Source: Ignelater luminosus
Lineage: Eukaryota; Arthropoda; Insecta; Coleoptera; Elateridae
Direction: 5' to 3'
NCBI GenBank assembly: GCA_011009095.1
Contig: VTPC01005541.1
Coordinates: 21,839 to 85,838 of the forward strand
DNA length: 64,000 nucleotides
Positions 22,994 through 33,792 of the stretch are shown here, one piece after another (positions within the stretch are counted from its first letter, which is position 1; every line of letters starts with the position of its first letter). The notes below the pieces were generated by a model. The model was not told where the DNA came from. It was given only the letters and a program-made list of their open reading frames with translations, and did not search any database. A program made the translations under genes and the position numbers.

Positions 22994-23203
22994 ACATTTC
23001 TTGATTACAGTAAACCATTTAATACTTTAGATCATGAGTTGTAATTTGGAATTTTTGCCGAAAGGATCTCGGTGATAAGTAAAGAGGTTTCGCAGGGTTC
23101 CGTTATTAGCTCTTTGCTGTTTACCATTTACGCCAGCGAGTTGCGCCATTGTATCAATGTACGTGGACGGTATTATATCAATATTTTAACATGCTGTTTT
23201 TGA
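22994..23203 (+). mobile_element. Reverse transcriptase relic (non-LTR type)
   Basis: One forward frame with a single internal stop reads TFLDYSKPFNTLDHEL, then EVSQGSVISSLLFTIYASEL. These match LINE RT motifs (FLDYSKAFDTLDHELL and GVPQGSVLGPLLF). The segment between them is shortened, the YxDD box is missing, and no more of the element is clear. It is a small, old fragment. Confidence 0.65.
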
Positions 23204-25775
23204 TATACCAAGATTCTTATACAAACATGCTTTAATTGTCAAATTATTCTATATTAATATTGGAGTTAGCAATGTGCGGTAGGCAATATTGCCATTTGGC
23301 CATTTCCCGAAAAGGTGCCTGCTCTTTTATACGTTGCCAAATACTGAAAATATTAAAAATAGGAATGTTGCCGAAAATTATGATTGTACAATGAATCGTC
23401 CACGAAACGTTGATAGAGGAAATGCAGACTTGCAGGATGTTGCATGAGATCACCTTTTCTTAACGACTTAAAAATAATATCAATATCAGTATCAACAATT
23501 TATAGAATAGTCATTGATTGCACCATACGTTTGCAGCTGAGCATGTTAGTCTTTTAATTCAATGGGCATTTTATTATGGTACTGCTTCTCTGTACTTATA
23601 AGAGGATGAAACGGAAAAGCTTGGTTTGGAACTTTTTTGTGGAAAAGAATAAATCCAATACGAGTGCTAGAAATATTGCTGGAGATATTGCTAAGAATTT
23701 TAGAAATTTATCTCCCTATGTTGTTTCCATATGTCAGCAATATTGTCCTAATTTTAAATAGCCGACAGCGACACATTGCTGATTGGAGTTAGAATCAGCA
23801 AAGATTTTGTCTACAACTTTCTCTTTATCTTACATACTAAGAGTACGTTAAAGCTTATAGTTAACCCAGAACATTATAAAATTGATAATGGGGAGATTGC
23901 CAAAAATGTTTTATCAGAACTCGTATACTGTATTTATATATAAATTCAGTTTGATATAAGGAAGTTGTCTTCAACACCTTAGCAAAGCTTAAAAACCTAC
24001 GGTAATTTCGAAAAGGATTTTTGAAAAGTATTACTATTCAAATATTGCTCAATTATTAGTACGTTCGGGTTTTTCTTTCCATGGTTGCAGAATACATTGT
24101 GCCCTCGGATTTTATCATTTTTATGAATATTTGTTTATTTTGTTATTATAGTTTTCGATCTTTGAAAATACCCAGCGCTTGAATTGTACGTATAATTATC
24201 GCTAAGCACTGGTTCTCCTTGCATATCCCTTCCAATTTGTGCATCTACTTACTCGTTGTCAAGTGTAGGACTCAACAATATTTGTTATCTTACATACACT
24301 TTCTTGTTCGGACTACTCTTTCTTTATTTTTTTGTGTAGATTTGTAAGATTTGTATATGTGCGAGAAACCATGTTGATAAAATTACGCAAAGAATTCAAG
24401 AAACGCAAAAATAGAAATTGTAGTACAATAATTCTCGTAGTTTATTGTTAACGCAAAACGAAAAAATAAACAATCTCAAGATGTTCTCTTTTAATTATTA
24501 TTTTAACCTTTACTTTAAGGTCCACATACAACTCAAAAACAAGCTCAAGAAGTGAAAATGAATATCTTTCGATCTTTTATTTTATTCAACATCCTGTTTA
24601 TTATACAAGAATTTCTTTTAAAATAATTGCAGTTCGTTGCATCTTTTGCTTTTTCAAACGGAATGTTAACAGACATTATTTTCTTGTTGTTTTTCATTAA
24701 GTTCCCTGACAGGTTTTAGTTTATTTTAGTTTCTTTTCCCAGCAGGTGCTGAAGGTGATTACTTCACGTGGTTTATGTGCTCTTGCCCTCGATTTTATTT
24801 TAGATTCATTATACAGGGATTACTCTCGGCACTCATGACGATGACCTCCTATTATATTTATGTATTCCATATATTTTTTCCTCTGCTTGATTATTTAATT
24901 CTTAAGTCAATCACCATTATATTTGTAATATTTTTTGCAACTGTTTTGTTATTTAAACAAAAGATTTTACCAAACTTTCAAACATACCTTGAAACCTACG
25001 CATGTTTAGACTTCCCACTTAAATTCCGAGTGGATTAAAGAGTAGCACTACAGTTAAAATATATGGGTGGTAATTGAACTGTAGCAACGACACCACAGGT
25101 ATTATTAGAAATTTAATGTTTCTAAATTCATTTAATAACATTAAGATTCTCTTAAAAAATTAAATATAAATGGAAATTACCTAGGATAATTTGTTTTTCT
25201 TGATCACTAACACGATATTCACGTGCCCATTTCATGTGAAGACTGACGGTCAGTATAATAAAACAATTCGTGCCACAAGAACGACAAGAACTCTTAAAAA
25301 CCTTATTCTGGATCTTGTTCATCCTTCGAAGACTTATAAGGAATATCAATGTCGTTCAAATAATACTGTAGGCTTTAATTTAATGGAATTTTATAGTGAA
25401 CATTTGGTTGTATAATTGCAGAAGGCTTTTGATTATTATTTTAGAACGTGTACCTACCACGTTTTCTGGGTCATTATAAAATTAATTTCAAAAGGAAAAA
25501 TAAAAAATAAATGAAAGTGCTATAAATAATATTTTTTTAATGTCCAAATTAATTATCACCGCAATAAAACTCTTAATGATAAGATACTATCAGGTGGAAA
25601 TAGTTCGATAGAAATATAAATTTGTAAATTAGTGCAAATTTTTCCCGAACATATAAACAGACCTAGATTTGTACTAGTTGGAAGAAGCATTAAAAATAAA
25701 CCATCGATTTTCTCTTACATAAACTGCCAATAAAATCAACACACACAAGTGAATCACTTGCATAAAATGTAGTAC
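23204..25775. other. Intronic AT-rich sequence
   Basis: Nothing recognised. The hydrophobic 87-codon frame at 24775-25038 and the overlapping opposed frames at 25152-25415 have AT-driven composition and no known domain. Confidence 0.4.
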
Positions 25776-25854
25776 CCGTAAGCTTCTGATTATTCTTGGA
25801 GCGACCGTGGCTAAATTTGGAGACGTCGTTACCCGCTGGCGACGCTGTGCGTCC
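25776..25854 (-). other. Candidate cassette exon (GRTASPAGNDVSKFSHGRSK)
   Basis: A GC-rich patch in AT-rich intron. On the minus strand it has a TTTTTCAAATGCAG acceptor, an open frame GRTASPAGNDVSKFSHGRSK, then NNQKLTG, and a possible G/GTACTA donor. Its 79-nt length does not match the phase 2 required by the exon at 16840-16909, so if real it is an alternative or noncoding exon. Confidence 0.25.
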
Positions 25855-28040
25855 CTGCATTTGAAAAAGATGGGAAAATATACGTCATCATGAGATGAGA
25901 TTTCTATCGAATCTTCCGCATGGTAAGTTTAATACCATTAAGAAAATATATATATATATCTTCTAAAAATATTTCAAAAAATCTAAAATTAAATAGAAAA
26001 TTGCTTTTTTGCGTTAGTCGAAATATCTATAAAATTATTATGAAATTTATAATTTAATGGATTTTCTTGAATCCTTACCAACTTTTATTTATATCTTTAA
26101 AAGTAAAAAAGACTGGATGTTTCTTTTTTTTTTAAAGAAAAATTTTCTGACAAGATCCTTTGAAATCAAGATTTTTCCGAATTTACCATCCCATCTAATA
26201 TATGTAACTAAAATCTTATACTTTAATTTACATTAGTTAGTAAAACAGTAACAGAGTCATATGAAAGCGTAAGCGAGATAGAATCATATGTTAACCCCAC
26301 CAGAATACGAAACTCACTTGGTTACTGATAGTGATATGTAAAATGCACTTATGAGACTGCTGTTAAATTAAAACATCAAAAAATGGCATTTTTTCGTGGA
26401 AATGTTTTAAGAGTGATGGTTTACGTAATGTTTTCTTAAAAACTTACGTTCTGAGGTTAAAGACAATTGAGAATGTAGTGTTTGGTTCTATTTATACACA
26501 ATTTTCTTTTAAATAAAATAAATTTGTCAGTTCCTTTTTCGAGATCCAGCTTCCTTAAATTTGTGATCTCTATTTGACTACATACTTGAACTTTATGGTT
26601 TAATTAGTATTTTAGGCAGTGTGAGAAGAATAACGTAGATATGTGATAGTATAAGGTATTAAATCCTTTGTATAAGAGGAACCATTAGCAATTACAGATT
26701 ACTGTATTACTACTTTTTCTAACTAATGTAATTGTAAATGTTTCTAATAGTATATATTATATAAGACGATAAATAATAAATTTAGACTCCGAGCAAAACT
26801 ATTGCGGGCCAACATGGGTTAGAGCCTAGTTCAAGAAAAGAAATTTATCAGGTCTAGAATCGAATCTACGGAGCCATAAAACCCTAGAAAGTAGTCGATG
26901 TCTATTTAGAAAGCGTAATGGTTATCAGATATCCAAAGTCTATTATTCAGATTTGCAATATTTTAAAACATGAATCACAATGTTTTTTGTAAAAATGACA
27001 TCTTGGTTTTACTGAGAATTTAATATTATTAAAATACTGGCACTAAGAATGTAAAAAAACGGAATAAGGCAACAACCCATTTGATGCAACATAACTGATA
27101 CTTTGCTTGTGCTCTGCATTTTATCCCAATAAGAATAAAACGCATTTTGAACAGTTTTATCTCGTGTTTAGACATTTCTTTCATACAAAGGTTCATATTG
27201 ACCAATACCTATTTAGCCAATTAATCTAGTTAACTATGTTTCTTCCTAATCTCTAAACTCAAGACTTTTTCAAGTTTTTGTATCTTTGCTTCGTTAGCAA
27301 ATCTATTACCGATAACGCTCTTGGGCAGTATCAGATTAATTCAAATTTTTAGATTTTTAAAAGACGAATTAAATGTTTCCTCATAGTTTTGGCAACACAA
27401 CTTCCTATTTTCATAGTGATTATGCAGCGACCTCTATTTATATTTGTATATGTATAGAATAGACTCTAGATAAATTCGCCTAGTAAATAGCAACCTGAAG
27501 ACTAATTTTAGTGAGTAACACCAAGAAAGATTTAGAAATGCAGCGTCACGTTAGTTTCAAAGATCCTTGTTATACTACCGTAGTGAAAATCTTGACGACT
27601 TTGCTCCTTATAGTATTTGTCTTTATTGTTTCAGCTGAGATAATACTACCCAGAAGGTTGAAGTGACGTTTCTTCATTATTTTCAGCAATAAGCTTGAGA
27701 CAAAAATTCGGAAAGAAACAGATTTTGTTGAAGTTTTATTTATAGTATCTAAAACGACAAACCACTTATTTTAGAGATAGAAGTCTAAATAGCACTACTT
27801 GGTCTAGAAGTTTACTACACTGTCTACATCTATTTGGCAATCATTAAATTAGTACTATTTCTAATTAATTTAAATGTTGGCACTGATATAAAAAAACTAG
27901 TCATCTTGCTTATAAAAAAGGTGCACCTCAACTTTGCAATAATTCCTGGTGCGCATCTCGCAATGTCTATACTTGGTTTTGGCTGGGAGGCTGCTTCACA
28001 GCGCTATCGGTTTTTGGGCAAGCTCAAAAGACGCATCGAT
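25855..28040. other. Intronic AT-rich sequence
   Basis: No gene or clear repeat seen. The last part (27.94-28.04 kb) is less AT-rich and may be the start of the dispersed repeat that follows. Confidence 0.4.
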
Positions 28041-28043
28041 TAA

Positions 28044-28240
28044 GAGGACTCACGCCGGGTGGACACCTTTTTGAGGATTTTTTCTCTCGCGAATGTACAT
28101 GTGCTAACATGTTTGCCTCGCAATTACAACTAAAACTAACAACTCATGTTGTCATTTGAGCTTGTTGTTCAGATATTTCGAGACAAAGATGTTTTGAGGC
28201 AGCCTTGGTAGGCATTCTTGCAAAGTCAAAACGCGCCTTA
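28044..28240 (+). repeat. Dispersed repeat, copy 1
   Basis: Shares with 28590-28760, in the same order, GGRCTCACGC..GTGGAC, TGTACATGTG.T.ACATGT, a TTTGxxxTTGTTGT segment, and CTTGxTAGGCATyCTyxxAAAGTCxxAACG. The copies are diverged, with indels. Family not identified. Confidence 0.6.
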
Positions 28241-28589
28241 ATATGCATATGGGGCATTAACGGAAACTAATTCGTAAAAACGAAAAATTTGGTGTTTTTA
28301 TAGCCCACGTTAGTCTTTTTTATCTGTGCGGCTACTTGTACTAAACGTAAACTTCTGGAATTTATTATTCGACATTCTTTGCTTAAAGTATTTATTTCCT
28401 GAACATAATAATGCCATAATCTAGCATAAGCGAGATAACCAGCAAAATAAAAATAAGGTGTCGTTTTCTCAACGCATTTCAGATAGAGTTTGCAACTATT
28501 GCCATCTCTTGTATCCCTAAATGAAAATGTCCCAACTAATCTTTATTAATTAGTAATTTGAGAAATTGTAAAAAAAAATACATCAGCTG

Positions 28590-28760
28590 AATGGGCTCAC
28601 GCTATGTGGACGGCTTTTTTTATTTTGTACATGTGGTTACATGTTGGCTTGTACTGGCATTTCAATTTGTCGTGCTTTGTTGTCCCAGACATTTCCAGGC
28701 AGAAATGTTCCAAAGACGCCTTGCTAGGCATCCTCATAAAGTCGGAACGGACCTTCACAA
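28590..28760 (+). repeat. Dispersed repeat, copy 2
   Basis: Direct-orientation relative of 28044-28240, about 550 bp downstream. It underlies a 70-codon chance frame (28591-28803). Confidence 0.6.
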
Positions 28761-28785
28761 AACCATTGTCTGTACTTTCTTGATT

Positions 28786-29270
28786 ATACAGAGTGTTCCA
28801 TAAAAAACCCTATTTCTTATTTTTATTTATTGTTTTATTATTGCTCGCTCAATGTGGATTTCAGCGATATAGCATCATGAGGGTCTAAGCTAAATAGTTT
28901 CGATGTTATCTGATTTTTTCTTGTGAAACTAGCCGTCCTGGTATGTTTAATAAACAATTAATTTTGAAAATCTAGTAATGGTAAACTTCTAAATCTAAAG
29001 TTGAGAGATGATTACTATTAGAATTTTAACTATAGCATCTTTTGTATACAGAATGTTGGAGAATGAGATGCCCTGTATATTTAAAATATTTTCTTATTCT
29101 ACAATCATTGCTGATTGTGACAATATTGCACTATGTGGTCTATATCTAACAGTTTCGACGTTATTCAATTACTTGTAAAATCTATAAGACTTCGCAAATG
29201 GGCCAATGAAAGCCTTCAGTCATTACCCTTTTTATATAGGACGATCCAGAAAAGAAAACCTTAATTTTTC
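28786..29270 (+). repeat. Diverged tandem repeat with TATACAGRRTGTT heads
   Basis: Unit 1 (28786-28945) and unit 2 (29043-29180) both begin TATACAGAGTGTT / TATACAGAATGTT and later share GGTCTA...AGTTTCGAYGTTAT at the same relative place. A third weak head (TATATAGGACGATCCAG) is near 29236. Such ACAGGGTGTT-type heads are common in insect repeats; the class is not determined. Confidence 0.5.
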
Positions 29271-30278
29271 TCCTGCGACGAGTAAGTTTGACAAGAATGA
29301 AGTTAAAATACAAATAGTTACAATCTTAAAACGATTCTGAGAACTAACGGTAAATTATAGTCATAAAAGTTCTGTAGAACCTTACTTACTGAATTATTAT
29401 TATTATCAGTTTAAAATGGGAAAAGATTCAGTACAATACAATAAAATATTCTTTTGGTAATTCTATTTAAAGATAAACACAAAGTTGATATCAACTTCCT
29501 GAACCATACTGCATATAGTACATAAATAAAGGGGAAACTGTGTAAACTTCATTTTACCGCAATGTTTGATTAATTTATCTAATTAGGAAAGTACGTAATA
29601 TTAAATTTTAGTGTTACCAGAATATTATAATTAACAATACTGAAAGTGCATTTGCGTTCTTAGATTCTTGGAATGCATACTAATTTGATATCATGTCTTT
29701 GATGGTTTACATCTATTATTGTAGTAGAAATCTTAAAAATATTTTTCTTCTATTAACAGATAACATAAATATATTACTGGCATTTATCACGTAAACTAAT
29801 TTTAGTTAATTTGTGAAGCATATACAGAAGAAATTATACGTAATAGAGTCAATAGCTAATTTTTATTTTACCAATGTAAAGAATTTGAACAAGAGAACTT
29901 TTAAAAAACCAAATTTCTTAAATGGTGTAGTAAGCCTATTTATTAATTACCTATATTATTACTTTATGTTGCCCTCCCTTGATATAAAAGTTACCAGTTG
30001 TTACTAATGCAAAACAAAAAGTGTCGTCATTTGTAGTCTACAACGAATAGCTAAATGAAAAGAAAAGTTATTGTTAATGCGTAATTATATTCAAATCGAC
30101 ATAAGCAGAAGTAATTAATTAAAAACCAATATGACAAGGCTGTAAAAGTATAATTTATTAGCATGTCTCAAACTGTTTTAAATGTGTGTTTTATGCAATA
30201 CAAACATATGTATACTATGTTGCTTTTGTGGTTTGCAATCTTTTAAAACTTGGGATTGAAATTTTTGAGGCATATATA
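29271..30278. other. Intronic AT-rich sequence
   Basis: Nothing supported beyond chance frames. Confidence 0.45.
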
Positions 30279-30362
30279 CAGTATGTCCAAAAGGTCACAT
30301 TAAGCATGGGAATCTCGGAGACGGTAAAAGATAGAGATTCGGTTAAATCAGAGGAATTGCTC
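30279..30362 (+). repeat. Left terminal inverted repeat of the 855-bp element
   Basis: Begins CAGTATGTCCAAAAGGT and continues through GGTAAAAGATAGAGATTCGG. The reverse complement of 31047-31133 matches it almost base for base, including that 20-base core. Confidence 0.8.
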
Positions 30363-31046
30363 AGTACATTCAGTTCAACTAATATCCAAAGCGAAAGTTC
30401 AGAAAAACGTATTCGTTTAAGTGCCACAGAGGAAAAATCAATTTCCTTGTAACTTTTTATTTGAAAAGATAGGTCAAGAATTCTTTGACATCTTTCAGGT
30501 AGTTTTTAATGTAGATTACTAATAAACTATCAGATCTTCGATTATACTTTCTAATATTGGCGATATAACCTCAAATTGTATTTTTTTAAATGCAAGTCCT
30601 AAGTGCTCTTAATTTGCTTTCCAACAATACCAGGTTTGATATACTTATGTTTTAAAACTAAAAAGTTACAACAAAAAAGCTATGTCTTTAATTTAAAGCT
30701 TTACATAAAAATGATCTAGATTGCTTTGGGAAAAAAAGACATTCAGTCGCCAACAATCGGTTGTTACCATCAAGAATCTGTATATTACTAGAATAAATTA
30801 ATTATGGAGCCCTTTAGTAATTTAAAAAAGTATGACATGTTATGTTACATTCTTTGTCACAAGAATTCTGCGAACGCTAGTGAAATGTACTTAAACTAGT
30901 ATCCAGAATCAGACAACCGTCTTTATCTGTGTTTAAACGACTGAAATTATTCAAAAGAGCACAGAACATTCTCTAAGCCAAAAATCATACCCCGCCAAAT
31001 AACTAAAGAAACTGAAAATATTGTGTTGCAAAGTGTGACCGAAGAA

Positions 31047-31133
31047 CCAAGCAAATTCCTCTCATTTAACCGAATCTCTATCTTTTACCGTTTCCGAGAC
31101 CCCCATGCTTAACGTAACCTTTTGGACATACTG
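31047..31133 (-). repeat. Right terminal inverted repeat of the 855-bp element
   Basis: Inverted partner of 30279-30362, with mismatches mainly in the GGGGGTCTCGG versus GGGAATCTCGG stretch and at the inner end. Confidence 0.8.
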
Positions 31134-32788
31134 TATACGGAACAGAAGAAACTGAAGAAAGTTCAAATCCGTTCATTCGATTTATTTGTCGACTTCTTTA
31201 TTTACTTACAATTAGTCAGTTTTGTGTTACTCATTTACGTACTTAATTTGTTTTTTAAATAAATTTTTATTTAATTTTTGTCATATTTATTAAGTGACTG
31301 ATTTTTTTATCAGAATAATTCTATGTAATTCTGCTGTTGACCTGAGCGTCCATTAACTTCACCATAATAGTATAGTTATTAGGAGAAAATTATTGTATGA
31401 AAGGATCTTCAACTTTTCCTCATTTGTTATTCAAACAAGTCATTATTCAAGGATATTTAAAAGTTGCTCAAATAACTTATAGGTAACTTTAAAGTAAATT
31501 TAAAAGAGAATTCTAAAGAATTACATTGATTTATTTCATATAATACTTAAAAATTATAAAAACACAGCATTTTAATCCCGTAATAAAATTTAACATCATC
31601 GTATTGGTGAAAGGTATTTTAAAATTTCTTAAATTTCACAAACATTTATCATTTAAAAAAGAAATCTTCAAAAGCAAAAAGAAGTTTCTATAAAACAAAT
31701 CAAAAAGACATTTAAGATACCTTTATAACACATCGTCATTAGGCCATTACCATAAATTATAAATTTAATTGTTATAATCTCGAACTAGGAAATAAACGTC
31801 TAACAGAAACCATTTAACTATTCACTATCCGATTTTATAATCTTGCAAAAATGGATGTAACTAGTTAATAAAGAAAATTGTACTCCTTTCTCTACTTTTA
31901 TAAGTGTTTCAGTTTGAACTTGAAACATTTTATAATCTTAACCTTTCTTAAAAGATAATCCATTGTTATGACAAGAGAAATAAGATAGTTTCTTATTATC
32001 TTAATTAAATCGATGACTCACGGTTTTACGTACTTATAAATTTGAAAAATATGTGAATGTCGTTCAGTGAATCACACTTGGATTCAATTATGTAGTAATC
32101 TTAGGAAAAAACAACTTATTTAATGAATTGGATGTGATAGCAGATTTATGATTGTCACAAAGAGAAGATACTTAATGCTTTTATATAAATAACTCTTAAT
32201 TTAAAACATTCCCTTCTGGTAAAATAAAATATTAGGAATTTCTATTCATAAGGTTGGACAGTGAAAGAATTATTCAAAACGTGGGCTTTTCATTTTCAAC
32301 TGTATGAGTAATATCATATTAAGAAAAGGAAAATTGTTATTATTTATAATACTTGTCATAAATAGCTGGATTTGTAGAATCACATTAAATAGAGCAAGAA
32401 TTATAAAGTACGTTTATATGTTTGCATTAATATTAAAATTAAAAATTAAAACTCCATAAGTATAGTCAGTTTCACTAAATGCGCATTATCAGTTTGTTAA
32501 TTGTACTTACAGGTATTAAAATCTATTTTCTACTTTATTTAATAATTTTCTTTGTAAGAAGTGAAACGAAACACTTTGGTAAATATACAGATGCTTATCT
32601 CACGCTTGTGAAGAAATATATTTCATGAAAAAGAGCTCTTCAAACCTAACATATCACAAATTAACCAACATAGGTAGTTCAACATATTCCGTCAGTTTTG
32701 GGAGCTAGAAAAACTTATCAATACCAAATCAATATTAATTAATTCATACCACTTTTATTAAAAGTTTTAAGTGACGCAAAAGTTCTTA
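31134..32788. other. Intronic AT-rich sequence between two transposons
   Basis: Very AT-rich; no open frame, repeat or RNA gene noticed. Confidence 0.5.
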
Positions 32789-33790
32789 TAAAGGGTTTTC
32801 CAATAAGAGGTGTTATTTTGAATAGCCCGCTATTTCGGTAGATGTCACTTTTGAAGCTATCATTTTTTGACATTTGACAAGTAGAAACTACGCCATTAAT
32901 AAATATGGAACGATACACGCTTCAACAACGCATTGAAATTATTAAAATTCACTATAAAAATGGTGAAAATTTGGCAGAGACGGTTCGTAAAACTCGAACA
33001 TTTTTGGGTCACCGTGAAGCACCTTGTCGGACCGCAATACAGAAATTGGTGAAAAAATTCGAGCTCTTGGGACAAGTTAGTGATGTGAAGAATAAAACCC
33101 GTGCACGTCGCTCAAGAACAGCCGAGAATATTGCTGTTGTAGCCGAAAGTGTTAAAGAAAACCCAGGTTTGTCCATTCCTCGTCGTTCTTTGGAATTAGC
33201 CATTCCACAAACGTCATTACACCGTATTTTGCATAAAGATTTGGGTCTTAAGGCTTATAAAGTCCAGTTAACACAAGAACTCAAGCCGGCCGATCATCAA
33301 CAACGTCGTGTCTTTGCTGATTGGGTCGTTGAAATGCATGAATGCAACAAGACGGCGCTACGTGCCACACAAGCAACGAAACCATTGATCTTTTACGGAA
33401 AAAGTTTCCGGACCGTGTTATCTCTCGAAGAGGTGATCACAATTGGCCACCGAGATCTTGTGATTTAACACCTTGCGACTTCTTTCTTTGGGGCCACGTG
33501 AAAGAGAAGGTCTACGCCAACAGCCCAGCGTCGATTCAAGACCTCAAAGATGGAATTCGTGAGGCTATCGAGGACATAGGGCAGCCACTTTGCGATTTGG
33601 TTATGGAAAATTTCATGAAAAGGATATTGTCCTGTAAGCGTGGTCGTGGTGGTCATTTGCCTGATGTTATTTTCCACTATTAACGGCATACCTTCCTCTT
33701 TATAATGAAATAAACATCCGATCATTTATATTAAAAAATGGCACTTTTCTTTGAATATCAAAATAACACCTCTTATTGGAAAACCCTTTA
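32789..33790 (+). mobile_element. Internally deleted DD41D mariner element
   Basis: 1002 bp bounded by 33-bp perfect terminal inverted repeats beginning TAAAGGGTTTTCCAATAAGA, with TA target duplications at 32787-32788 and 33791-33792. It carries both ends of a Tc1/mariner transposase. In the C-terminal part the second catalytic Asp (QQDGATCHT) and the third (CDLTPCDFF) are separated by 41 residues, which defines the DD41D group. The region with the first catalytic Asp is missing, so it cannot encode active transposase. The perfect ends suggest recent insertion or mobilisation in trans. Confidence 0.9.
32905..33683 (+). pseudogene. Broken DD41D mariner transposase
   Basis: The first frame opens with MERYTLQQRIEIIKIHYKNG, includes a paired helix-turn-helix DNA-binding region (AIQKLVKKFELLGQVSDVKN; SIPRRSLELAIPQTSLHRIL), and is interrupted near 33340 just after FADWVVEMHE. 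The second frame (33342-33683) continues with QQDGATCHTSNETIDLLRK through PCDFFLWGHVKEK to a stop. The first-Asp segment is deleted and the frames do not match. An intact relative would be about 340 residues. Confidence 0.88.
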
Positions 33791-33792
33791 TA

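Larger units (their letters stand above)
30279..31133. mobile_element. 855-bp element with about 80-bp terminal inverted repeats (Tc1-like relic)
   Basis: Left end from 30279 (CAGTATGTCCAAAAGGT) and right end to 31133 are inverted copies for about 80 bp with roughly seven mismatches, flanked by TA. Near the right end the plus strand still reads like a transposase N-terminal helix-turn-helix region with stops (YPESDNRLYLCLND; FSKPKIIPRQITKETENIVL-QSVTEEP). The catalytic domain is absent. I infer a deleted, long-TIR member of the Tc1/mariner superfamily. Confidence 0.78.

Noticed and set aside
24775-25038. Hydrophobic 87-codon frame resembling a membrane protein
   Set aside because: T-rich sequence yields Phe/Leu/Ile by chance; no family resemblance.
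26795-26885. Possible tRNA remnant (TCGAATCT near a GGGCCAACATGG string)
   Set aside because: T-arm and acceptor stem do not pair and no A-box is present in order.
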